32,193 nucleotides of DNA from Aeromonas finlandensis (GTDB taxonomy: Bacteria; Pseudomonadota; Gammaproteobacteria; Enterobacterales; Aeromonadaceae): assembly GCF_000764645.1 (NCBI RefSeq), contig NZ_JRGK01000265.1:1-32193 (forward strand), read 5' to 3'. The translations under genes and the position numbers were made by a program. How positions within the stretch are numbered: the stretch's first letter is position 1; each line of letters starts with the position of its first letter. Shown here one piece after another: positions 24,755-31,987 of the stretch. The notes beneath the pieces were generated by a model. The model did not search any database. It was not told the DNA's origin and saw only the letters and a list, made by a program, of their open reading frames with translations.

Positions 24755-25777
24755 CTAGAGCATGTGCATGATTTTGTTGTTCATGGTGGCGATGGAATCT
24801 TCGGTAAACAGCAGCAGCAGATCACACTGCACCGCGTAATCCTGGATCCGGTAGTTGATCTCGATGGCGAGCGTACGGCGCCAGCGGCTCTTGTTGGTGT
24901 TGATCAGCTCGTTGATGGGTCTGTGCTGACCGAGCACCACCGGGTGGCCCTGACTGAAGGGGGTATCAAGCTGGTTGGCGTAGCCGCGCAGGAAGGCGCC
25001 GATCAGTACGTTGGCGGTATCCATCAACAGCTCCAGTTCGGCGGTGCGATCCAGCGTCCCCTGATGGTTCATCAGCTTGGCCAAATCTTTGAAGCTGGAG
25101 TCATGGAACAGGATCAGCGCTTCGCCGGCAATCCCCGCTCCGATAAAGCCCTGACAGACGGCGGAGAGGGTATCCGAATCCGCGGCAGCCGAGAGGGCCA
25201 TGTGCAGCTCGGAGACCTCCAGCACGTTGACGTTGGGGATAGGCAGCACCACGAAGGCGTTGAGCAGACGGGCCAGCAAGTCGGCCGCCTGACCCATGGA
25301 GACGTTGGCCAGCTCCTGATAGACATCGCGAATTTCGGGGGTGATCTTGACGCCCACATCGGCTACCACCCCGTCGGGCAACTGCTCGGCGGCGCCCGCA
25401 TGACCGCTCGGGGTGGCACTCCAGAAGCCGTGTTGTTTGAGCAGGGCGAGCAGGGTTTCGGGGGCGGCGGGTTTCTTGATGAAATCGAGCGCCCCCAGCC
25501 CCATAACCCGTTGATAGGCCTCTGGTTGGATATCGCCTGAGACCACGATCACTTTGTTGCGCAGCCCCTCCCGTTGGAGGGTCTCCAGCACGCCGTAACC
25601 GTCCATCTCTGGCATGGTCAGATCGAGGAAGATGAGATCGCCATGACCCATCAGCACTTGTTCGATCCCTTCGAGACCATTGGCCGCGTAGTGCAAATCG
25701 ACTTTCCAGTCGGCCGGGAGCGCCCGCGCCAGCTGTTTGCGGGCGAACCCGGAGTCATCACATATCAATACATTCAT
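24755..25777 (-). CDS. Response regulator with receiver and CheC-like phosphatase domains
   Basis: This 340-residue protein has two signalling domains. The receiver domain (about 1-118) has acidic Asp7/Asp8, phospho-acceptor Asp52 in FLDLTMPEMDGYG, Ser80 and Lys102 (KKP). After a linker, residues about 138-335 form a CheC/CheX-type domain. The first active-site helix matches the family pattern D-x3-E-x2-N-x22-P exactly (Asp151, Glu155, Asn158, Pro181). The second copy is D-x2-N-x22-P (Asp253, Asn256, Pro279), with Asp instead of Glu. CheC proteins dephosphorylate CheY-P, so this one may hydrolyse a receiver phosphate, perhaps its own or a partner's. It is followed by a PAS protein and preceded by a LysR gene. 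Confidence 0.85.
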   Translation of the reverse strand: MNVLICDDSGFARKQLARALPADWKVDLHYAANGLEGIEQVLMGHGDLIFLDLTMPEMDGYGVLETLQREGLRNKVIVVSGDIQPEAYQRVMGLGALDFIKKPAAPETLLALLKQHGFWSATPSGHAGAAEQLPDGVVADVGVKITPEIRDVYQELANVSMGQAADLLARLLNAFVVLPIPNVNVLEVSELHMALSAAADSDTLSAVCQGFIGAGIAGEALILFHDSSFKDLAKLMNHQGTLDRTAELELLMDTANVLIGAFLRGYANQLDTPFSQGHPVVLGQHRPINELINTNKSRWRRTLAIEINYRIQDYAVQCDLLLLFTEDSIATMNNKIMHML

Positions 25778-25831
25778 GGCGTTAGGCAGGCTCTGTTGGC
25801 AACGGGTGCTATAAGTGTGGCCCGCTAACGG

Positions 25832-26770
25832 TCAGATGCAATGGGTGAGGCTATCACCTTGTGAAAATTGGTTGTCCCATTGCCGATTGCGATAGCGCGC
25901 TGAGTATTTTTCAACAAATTCAACGAACATCTTAACACGCAACGGGGCGAACTGGTGCTGGCAACACAACATGTAGAAGGGGCGATTGCCAGTTTGCCAG
26001 TCGGTCAGCACCGGTACCAACTGCTCGTCATGGAGGAAGCTGCTCAGATAGTGCAGCGGGGCGTTGACGATCCCCAGATGGCGCCGGGCTGCGCGCACTG
26101 CGGCCTGCGTCTGGTTGACGGTCAGTTTGGCGTTGCGTTTGATGCAGACGCTCTGGCCATCCTTGTCAGTCAGCTGCCAGTGCTGGTGTGGCCAGCAGTA
26201 GATGAGATCGTGCTCTTCCAGCTGGTTGGGGTGGGAGGGGGTTCCCTTCTTGGTCAGATAGAGCGGCGAGGCAAACAGACCGTACTCGATATGACCGAGA
26301 CAGATCGCATTGGGCAGTGATTGGGGCAGCTCACCGTTGAAGAACACCAGATCCCGATCATTGTCGAACAGGTGCTGGTGATCATTGGTTTGGGTGATAT
26401 CGAACTGTACCTCGGGATAGTCCAGCCCGAATTCGGCCAGCATATCGATGAGGATGGTGTTGGAGAGCGCGATCGGCGCGGCTATCCGGATAAGTCCGGT
26501 GATGTCGGCCTCTTTACCCTGGATCTCGCTGGTGGCCTGCTCGATTTGTGCGAGCGGCGTGCAGAGACGTTCGTAGTATCTGAGCCCATCATCGGTAAGA
26601 CGGAGTTTGCGGGTAGAGCGATGTAGCAGGGAGCAGCCCAAGTGCTCTTCCAGCTGGGAAATGCGTCGACTGATGGTGCCTGTAGGCATGCCCAGTGCGG
26701 CTGCAGCGTGGGAGAATCCCCCCTCTTGCACCACCTTGACGAACAGGTAGAACTCTTCGATGTGCTTCAT
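25832..26770 (-). CDS. LysR family transcriptional regulator
   Basis: This is a 312-residue LysR-type regulator. The N-terminal winged helix-turn-helix reads FVKVVQEGGFSHAAAALGMP then TGTISRRISQLEEHLGCSLL and HRSTRKLRLTDDG. The substrate-binding effector domain (about 90-290) follows, with GLIRIAAPIALSN. The pattern of helix 3 places it in the AaeR/DmlR-type subfamily. The regulated genes and effector are unknown. It ends 54 nt upstream of the receiver-CheC gene on the same strand, so the three genes may share a transcript. Upstream lies a long AT-rich intergenic region. Confidence 0.92.
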   Translation of the reverse strand: MKHIEEFYLFVKVVQEGGFSHAAAALGMPTGTISRRISQLEEHLGCSLLHRSTRKLRLTDDGLRYYERLCTPLAQIEQATSEIQGKEADITGLIRIAAPIALSNTILIDMLAEFGLDYPEVQFDITQTNDHQHLFDNDRDLVFFNGELPQSLPNAICLGHIEYGLFASPLYLTKKGTPSHPNQLEEHDLIYCWPHQHWQLTDKDGQSVCIKRNAKLTVNQTQAAVRAARRHLGIVNAPLHYLSSFLHDEQLVPVLTDWQTGNRPFYMLCCQHQFAPLRVKMFVEFVEKYSARYRNRQWDNQFSQGDSLTHCI

Positions 26771-27548
26771 AAACGCTGTTCTGGGTGTAACAAGGGGGCA
26801 ACCATAAAAAGAGCGTCCCTGGTTGGCAAGCGTAATTCAGCGTTTAATTGATCTGGATTCGATTTCTGCTGATACCTTTTTTCCGCCGTGGTTTGTTTAC
26901 GAATTGGCTACATCCTGGTGGCAGCATTGAACTCGTTACTTTTGCAGTGGGCGAGATGATGAAATGATTTTTTGGCGATGAATTGGCTTTTGTGGTTGGT
27001 GTGGTCGTACCTGATTGTGCTGCTGGCAAGCCATATCGACGCCCGATTAAAGTGCGATGATGATCACATATTCACGTTTTGCCCTTGTTCTGCCGGATAA
27101 TGAGTAAGAGGTATTTAAGTTCCTTGTCAATGCAGAAATATTGTTCGTACTGGTGTTTTTTTGCCTGTTTATCCATCCGCTTGGTTAATTAATAGAAGTT
27201 TCGTGAACTGAATGACGACTATTTTTGTTGTTGATGTAAATGTTAATAATAAATTTGTTGCCACGCACGGCGACATGATTTGGCTGGGTCTCGAGTGGGT
27301 AGCTCTTAGTGCTTGTTTTTACTGGGGAAAAAAGTTAAAAATCGACAGTGTAATTTGCTCGGTTTAACAGGAATATTGGCAGAGACCTTCCCTGTATCAC
27401 TGGATATGCCCTCCTGTTATTGATTTCTGAAATAGTGTGTTTGCTCTTGGCCATGTTAATAAATGGTGGCAGAGAGGTGTTTGCACCTTGCATTCTGCAT
27501 ATGGCGGTTTGCTAGATTTGTTTTCCGGTTAACCAGTGACCACCCAGC
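26771..27548. other. AT-rich 778-bp intergenic region
   Basis: This stretch is clearly AT-richer than the rest of the window and has no credible gene. A 61-codon minus-strand ORF at 26844-27029 shows no domain. It contains a CRP-like site (27053-27068), several A/T runs (such as TTAATTAATA near 27187-27196, and TAATAATAAATTTG near 27244-27257) and a small hairpin near 27476-27490. It separates divergent LysR and GGDEF/EAL genes, so it may hold promoters for both. Its length leaves room for a small RNA, but I cannot identify one. Confidence 0.6.
27053..27068 (+). promoter_or_regulatory. Candidate CRP binding site
   Basis: TGCGA, 6 bp and TCACA match the CRP consensus TGTGA-N6-TCACA at nine of ten positions. 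The flanks (AAAG and TATT) are AT-rich as in good sites. It lies about 480 bp upstream of the GGDEF/EAL start and 283 bp upstream of the LysR start, so which gene it would control is unclear. Confidence 0.45.
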
Positions 27549-29534
27549 ATGAATGACCTTGACCAGATGAATACGCTTGACGAACGGTTACTGAAAACCA
27601 TGGATGTTCTGCATACTCCGATTTGGGTTTATGACATTGAACATCACCAAATTTTCTGGGCAAACAGCGCCGCGCTCTCCGTGTGGGAGGCGACGTCTCT
27701 CGACGAACTCTGCTCCCGCGACTTCTCTGCCGATATGGCAACCGCCATCGATCTGCTGCTGCAGCGCTATCTGGGTGATTTTCAGCAGGGGCGCAGTTAC
27801 AACGAGTGGTGGACCCTCTCCCCAAAGGGGGTCAAGAAGCAGATCTATCTGCGCCTCTCCGGTATTCAGCTGGCTGGCCGGCTGATGATGATGACCGAAG
27901 CGGTGCTCGACTCCGATACGCTCTATCAGGAGTCCTCTCTGGCGACCGGCGACACCCTGGCCTGCCTGTTTGATAGCCGGGGCGTTTTCGAGAGTGGCAA
28001 CTATCACTTCGAAATGTGTTTCGGTCACCAGGTCGCCAAGCTCTCCCAAGTCTTCTCCGGCAATGATGACAGCTTTTACCAGAAGCTCTCCCGTCTCGAT
28101 GAGGTGGTGACTGAGGGGGAGTGCCGAACCCTCAAGGGGATGCGCTGGTTCCAGTATCAGTTCCGCTATATCCAGCAGGGGGCCCGCATTCTGCTCACCA
28201 TGCGGGACATCACCGATCGCAAGCTTGAAGAGCTGGAACACCGCCATCTCGCCTGGCACGACTCCCTGACCGGTTTGCTCAATCGCTATGGGTTGATGAA
28301 ATCGCTCGAGGCCTATTGCGGGCTTGGCGAGCGTTTTGCGCTGGTGTTCATGGATCTCGACAACTTCAAACTGGTCAACGACAACTACGGCCACAAGGCG
28401 GGGGATCGCCTGCTGGAGCGGGTCGCGGGAAGGCTCAAACAGATTTGTCCGCGGGATGTGGAGCTGGCGCGCCTTGGCGGTGATGAGTTCACTGCGCTGG
28501 TGCCGCTGGGCAATCAGGGGGATCGGGCGCAAGAGGTGGCCGATCAAATGCTCACCCAGATGACCAAACCGCTGCAGCTGAGCGGGCTGCCGGAGGTGAC
28601 CATCGGCGGCAGTATCGGTATTGCCATCTATCCCGATGATGCGGACGATGGGAACAACCTCATCACCCGTGCCGACATGGCAATGTATCAGGCCAAACAG
28701 ATGGGACGGTTGCGCTGGCAGCGCTTTACCCCCAGCATGCAGCAGACCCTGCAACGCAAGCTCAATCTCAAGCAGTTTCTGGCCAAGGCTATCGGCCGTC
28801 AGGAGTTGAGCCTCTGTTATCAGCCGCAGGTCGATGCGGCCAGCAAGCGCCTGATCGGTTATGAAGCGTTACTGCGCTGGTATAACCCGGTGCTTGGTCA
28901 TGTCTCGCCGGTGGAGTTTATCCCGCTGGCCGAAGAGATGGGTCTGATCCGCGAGATCGGCAGTTGGGTGCTCTCCACCGCGCTGGCGCAGGTAGCCAGC
29001 TGGAAGGCGCGCTTTAAGAAGCGAGTCCCCGTTTCCGTCAACTTGTCCGGTTTCCAGCTCTCATCTTCCCTGCCAGGACAAGTCCGCAATCAGCTTGAAA
29101 AGCATGGGGTGGATGCCTCACTGCTGACGCTGGAACTGACCGAAACCGTGCTGATGCTCGATATGAAGGGGTGCCTCGGCATTCTGGATGCGTTGAGCGA
29201 GCAGGGGATCAAGATTGCTATCGACGATTTTGGCACCGGCTACTCATCCCTTGCTTACCTGAATCGCTTGCCCATCGACACGATCAAGCTGGATCGAACC
29301 TTCGTGGTCGGGCTCAATCTGCCGGTGATCCGGGCGACAGCTGCCATGGCGACCAACCTTGGGTTGGGGATCATGGCGGAAGGGGTGGAGGAGCCCCATG
29401 AGCTGGCCGCCTTGCAGACTCAGGGGTGCCATGTATTCCAGGGCTACCTCTTCAGCAAACCGCTGACCGTGGCACAGGTCGAGGAGAGTGGCTTCGTGGT
29501 TGATTGTCAGGTCGGGTGTTACCCGCTTGACTGA
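27549..29534 (+). CDS. PAS/GGDEF/EAL cyclic-di-GMP signalling protein
   Basis: This is a 661-residue soluble protein. The N-terminal part (about 10-125) is PAS-like (TPIWVYDIEHHQIFWANSAA). A second PAS-like stretch ends with LTMRDITDRKLEELEHRHLA at about 215-235. The GGDEF domain (about 235-395) has LTGLLNRYG, FMDLDNFKLVNDNYGHKAGD and an intact GGDEF at 310-314. The allosteric RxxD site is missing: its position holds PRDV. The EAL domain (about 405-650) has EAL at 439-441, VNLSGFQL, LELTE, IDDFGTGYSS with the catalytic Asp pair, and KLDRTFV. Both catalytic domains look competent, so it could make or hydrolyse cyclic-di-GMP. No transmembrane helix is seen, and the start is weakly supported (no ribosome site). 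Confidence 0.93.
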   Translation: MNDLDQMNTLDERLLKTMDVLHTPIWVYDIEHHQIFWANSAALSVWEATSLDELCSRDFSADMATAIDLLLQRYLGDFQQGRSYNEWWTLSPKGVKKQIYLRLSGIQLAGRLMMMTEAVLDSDTLYQESSLATGDTLACLFDSRGVFESGNYHFEMCFGHQVAKLSQVFSGNDDSFYQKLSRLDEVVTEGECRTLKGMRWFQYQFRYIQQGARILLTMRDITDRKLEELEHRHLAWHDSLTGLLNRYGLMKSLEAYCGLGERFALVFMDLDNFKLVNDNYGHKAGDRLLERVAGRLKQICPRDVELARLGGDEFTALVPLGNQGDRAQEVADQMLTQMTKPLQLSGLPEVTIGGSIGIAIYPDDADDGNNLITRADMAMYQAKQMGRLRWQRFTPSMQQTLQRKLNLKQFLAKAIGRQELSLCYQPQVDAASKRLIGYEALLRWYNPVLGHVSPVEFIPLAEEMGLIREIGSWVLSTALAQVASWKARFKKRVPVSVNLSGFQLSSSLPGQVRNQLEKHGVDASLLTLELTETVLMLDMKGCLGILDALSEQGIKIAIDDFGTGYSSLAYLNRLPIDTIKLDRTFVVGLNLPVIRATAAMATNLGLGIMAEGVEEPHELAALQTQGCHVFQGYLFSKPLTVAQVEESGFVVDCQVGCYPLD

Positions 29535-29562
29535 TTGACGCACAGATAGCCAGCTGACTGTA

Positions 29563-29592
29563 CGAGGGAGCCTTGGGCTCCCTCGTTTTTTT
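29563..29592 (+). terminator. Rho-independent terminator after the GGDEF/EAL gene
   Basis: CGAGGGAGCC, loop TTG and GGCTCCCTCG form a perfect 10-bp stem (29563-29585), followed by seven T residues. It separates the GGDEF/EAL gene (stop 29534) from nfsA (start 29624). Confidence 0.95.
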
Positions 29593-29623
29593 CGCTATGG
29601 TGTTACCTCATTTTGGAGGTGCC

Positions 29624-30349
29624 ATGAATCCGACCATCGATCTTATCCTTTCCCATCGCTCCATTCGCCAATTCACGGCTGAGCCCATTGCCCCCGATCA
29701 GCTGAATGCCATTCTTGCCGCTGCCCAGAGCGCATCCAGTTCCAGTTTCCTGCAGGTGACCAGCATTATTCGGGTGACGGCATCCGAGGCGCGCCAACAG
29801 CTGGTCGTGCTGGCGGGTAACCAGCCCTATGTGGCACAGGCGGCGGAGTTTCTGGTGTTTTGCGCCGATTACCATCGTCATTCCCAGATTGTGTCCGAGG
29901 CCCAGACCGGTTATGCGGAGCAACTGCTGATCGGTGCCATCGACGGCGCCCTGATGGCGCAAAATGCCCTGCTGGCGGCGCAGTCGCTGGGGCTGGGCGG
30001 GGTCTATATCGGCGGCATTCGCAACCATCCGGCCGAGGTGAGCGAACTGCTCGGCTTGCCCCATCAGGTGATCCCGCTGTTTGGTCTCTGTCTCGGCCAT
30101 CCGGCCCAGCAGCCGGAGCAGAAGCCCCGCTTGCCCAAGGGGCTGGTGGTGCATCAGGATCGCTACCAATGTGAGCTGGATCATGACCTGCTGGCCCAAT
30201 ACGATCAGCAGATCGCGGCTTACTATCAGGCCCGCAGCAGCAACAACAAGCAGCAGACCTGGAGCGGCCAGATCCGCACCATTCTGGGCAAGGAGTCCCG
30301 TCCCTTCATGCTGGGCTTCCTGCAATCACGGGGCTTTAACCTCAAGTAA
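29624..30349 (+). CDS. nfsA: Oxygen-insensitive NADPH nitroreductase
   Basis: This FMN-dependent nitroreductase reduces nitroaromatics and quinones with NADPH. The protein has 241 residues and is very close in layout to E. coli NfsA (240). Motifs include SHRSIRQF at the FMN site, SASSSSFLQVTSIIRVT, LGLGGVYIGGIRNHP and the C-terminal SSNNKQQTWSGQIR followed by KESRPFM. The ATG at 29624 follows GGAGGTGCC; the in-frame extension to 29573 lies in the terminator and is unlikely. It is regulated by SoxRS/MarA in E. coli; I saw no such box here. A strong terminator lies upstream. Confidence 0.96.
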   Translation: MNPTIDLILSHRSIRQFTAEPIAPDQLNAILAAAQSASSSSFLQVTSIIRVTASEARQQLVVLAGNQPYVAQAAEFLVFCADYHRHSQIVSEAQTGYAEQLLIGAIDGALMAQNALLAAQSLGLGGVYIGGIRNHPAEVSELLGLPHQVIPLFGLCLGHPAQQPEQKPRLPKGLVVHQDRYQCELDHDLLAQYDQQIAAYYQARSSNNKQQTWSGQIRTILGKESRPFMLGFLQSRGFNLK

Positions 30350-30386
30350 TGGCGCTGATGGGCGATACTATGGGGAGGTGACCACT

Positions 30387-30422
30387 ATGGTCATCAACCC
30401 TGATCCTCCCATCTCTCCCTGA
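30387..30422 (+). CDS. Candidate 11-residue leader peptide
   Basis: This is a 12-codon ORF including the stop (MVINPDPPISP), too short for normal gene finders. It has a perfect 8-nt Shine-Dalgarno sequence, GGAGGTGA (30374-30381), exactly 5 nt before the ATG. The ribosome site can pair with CCTCCC (30405-30410) inside the ORF, and TGACC/GGTCA pairs across the start codon. A second stem, CTCCC (30415-30419) with GGGAG (30427-30431), spans the stop codon. The peptide has a Pro-Pro pair, a known slow point for ribosomes. It lies 117 nt upstream of the gene at 30540. Its expression is not shown; this is an inference. Confidence 0.35.
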   Translation: MVINPDPPISP

Positions 30423-30539
30423 GACCGGGAGCACAGCTTGGCGACACATCGTGGGCAAGGGGGGATCTGCAGGCTACCTTAAGTGGGTAAGCTGTTGTAG
30501 GATCACGCAATTGGATAGGGACAGGGGTTTGGACATCCT

Positions 30540-31304
30540 ATGATTTTAACTTTGGTATTGCTGTCTATCGGCGCACTCCTGTTTTTGGTTATCGCCTATA
30601 ACGTGGTGCAGCAATATAAACAGAAGGCGGAGGCGGACAAACGTCATGCCGTAGCCAGACACAAAACGGTGGCTGACGAGACCGAAGAGGTGCTGCTGAA
30701 CGTCAATCTGGTGCCTTTCTCCAAGAATATGGTGTTGCTGCTGCAGCACCGGATCCTTGATGCCTATCGCGCCATCGCTCAGGTGATGCCCAACAACCAG
30801 ATAAAACAGCGCATTGCCGATGTGCAGAGTCAGATAAAAAACGTGCAGGAGAACTACAGCGCGCAGGATGAGGGGCATTTCAAAACGCCGGAGTCTGACC
30901 GCCAGGCGATCCAGATGCTGCAACTGGTCAAGAAGATGCGCGCCGTGCTGCGGGTCGAACACAACAAGGGCAAGATTGACCCCCAGGGGTTTGCTCAGGA
31001 AGAGCGCCGACTCGAACTGATGCAGCTTAAAATCAATATCTCCAATCTGGTCAAGCGGGCGATGGATGCCCGTATTCAGGGCCAATATGGCACTTGCCGC
31101 CAGCTCTATACCAAGGGACTGTCGGCGATGGCCAGCGTGAGCGACAAGGATCCTTACCTGATGGCCCGCGAAGAGGATATGCGCCAGGGGCTCAAGGAAC
31201 TCGAAGAGCTGCAGCAGCAGAACAGCGCGCAGGATCTGCAAAACATCAAGGACAAGGAAGCCGACGAGCTCGATATCCTGTTTCAACCCAAGAAGAAATG
31301 GTAA
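30540..31304 (+). CDS. Uncharacterised membrane-anchored helical protein
   Basis: I do not recognise a named family for this 254-residue protein. An N-terminal transmembrane helix (about residues 2-21, ILTLVLLSIGALLFLVIAYN) is followed by a long, mostly helical, highly charged region. This region includes YRAIAQVMPNNQIKQRIADV and LVKKMRAVLRVEHNKGKIDP, then a part with two-helix repeat character (NLVKRAMDARIQGQYGTCRQ, LYTKGLSAM) that resembles a TPR-like pair, and a coiled tail ending in a basic PKKKW. It may be an inner-membrane-anchored scaffold. The start ATG has no strong ribosome site nearby. The YecM-like gene follows 2 nt after its stop. Confidence 0.8.
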   Translation: MILTLVLLSIGALLFLVIAYNVVQQYKQKAEADKRHAVARHKTVADETEEVLLNVNLVPFSKNMVLLLQHRILDAYRAIAQVMPNNQIKQRIADVQSQIKNVQENYSAQDEGHFKTPESDRQAIQMLQLVKKMRAVLRVEHNKGKIDPQGFAQEERRLELMQLKINISNLVKRAMDARIQGQYGTCRQLYTKGLSAMASVSDKDPYLMAREEDMRQGLKELEELQQQNSAQDLQNIKDKEADELDILFQPKKKW

Positions 31305-31306
31305 CC

Positions 31307-31852
31307 ATGTCTCATCCACTCGATTCCACACTGGGGCCAATGGCCCCATTTGTTTCTCAGCTGTTGGCCGAACTGGCCGCCAGTGGCGTCACGATTCCCC
31401 AGCCAATGGTCGATCACCTCTGTTATCGGGCGGCCACCTTGCAGGAGTACCGCGCGCTCTGTGCTGTGCTGACTGAGGCGGGCTCCTTGCTGGTGGAGGG
31501 GATGATTGGCAGTCGTCCCATCGCCACTTATCAGTTGCATCAGCCGCTGCTGGCTGGTGAGGTGCTGGTGCCCTGTATCGAACTGGCTGCGCCGAAACCG
31601 GGTCGTGACCATCAGGCGGGACTGGAGCATATCGAGCTGGTGGTCGCCTCACTGCAGGCGCTGGTGGCGCACTATCCCGAGCTGCCGTTCAAAACCGGCA
31701 ACATGTTGGATACCCGTAACCCCGATATCGGGTTGATGTTGCCCTCCGGTCAGATCAAGTTTCACCTGCGCCCGCTGGCTGAGGTTATCGCCGAAGAGGT
31801 GGCGACCGGTGCGGTGGTGGCGGTGCCTGCGGATTATTTTGAGCATGATTGA
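31307..31852 (+). CDS. yecM: YecM-like VOC-fold protein
   Basis: This 181-residue protein is similar to E. coli YecM (188 residues), a putative metal-binding protein of the vicinal-oxygen-chelate fold with no known function. Visible features are MVDHLCYRAATLQEYRALCA near the N-terminus, the acidic VPCIELAAPKPGRDHQAGLE, then HIELVV and the C-terminal LPSGQIKFHLRPLAEVI. The His residues and Glu of these stretches are the likely metal ligands. The ATG at 31307 lies 2 nt after the upstream stop, so it is coupled to the membrane protein gene; the longer ORF from 31094 overlaps that gene in another frame and is not real. Confidence 0.88.
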   Translation: MSHPLDSTLGPMAPFVSQLLAELAASGVTIPQPMVDHLCYRAATLQEYRALCAVLTEAGSLLVEGMIGSRPIATYQLHQPLLAGEVLVPCIELAAPKPGRDHQAGLEHIELVVASLQALVAHYPELPFKTGNMLDTRNPDIGLMLPSGQIKFHLRPLAEVIAEEVATGAVVAVPADYFEHD

Positions 31853-31901
31853 TTGTGCGCACAATGCCGTGCGAGCCGGACAGGCTCTTGAATAACTCGA
31901 C

Positions 31902-31929
31902 AAAAGGGGTCACCGGTGTGACCCCTTTT
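31902..31929. terminator. Bidirectional terminator between yecM and the MFS gene
   Basis: AAAAGGGGTCAC, loop CGGT and GTGACCCCTTTT form a 12-bp perfect stem (31902-31929). Its ends supply A- and T-tracts on both strands. It sits between the convergent yecM (stop 31852) and the MFS transporter gene (stop 31988). Confidence 0.88.
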
Positions 31930-31987
31930 GCTATCTGGCGGTTCTTGACTGCGAGATGGCTATCGGTCCCTGCTTGCACAGATCCCG

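Noticed and set aside
27465-27485. Possible sigma54 promoter (TGGCAGAG...TTTGCA) upstream of the GGDEF/EAL gene
   Set aside because: The GG and GC dinucleotides are 13 bp apart instead of the required 10, so it does not fit the -24/-12 pattern.
27588-28754. 388-codon minus-strand ORF opposite the GGDEF/EAL gene
   Set aside because: It is an antisense shadow over the conserved GGDEF domain, with no domain of its own.
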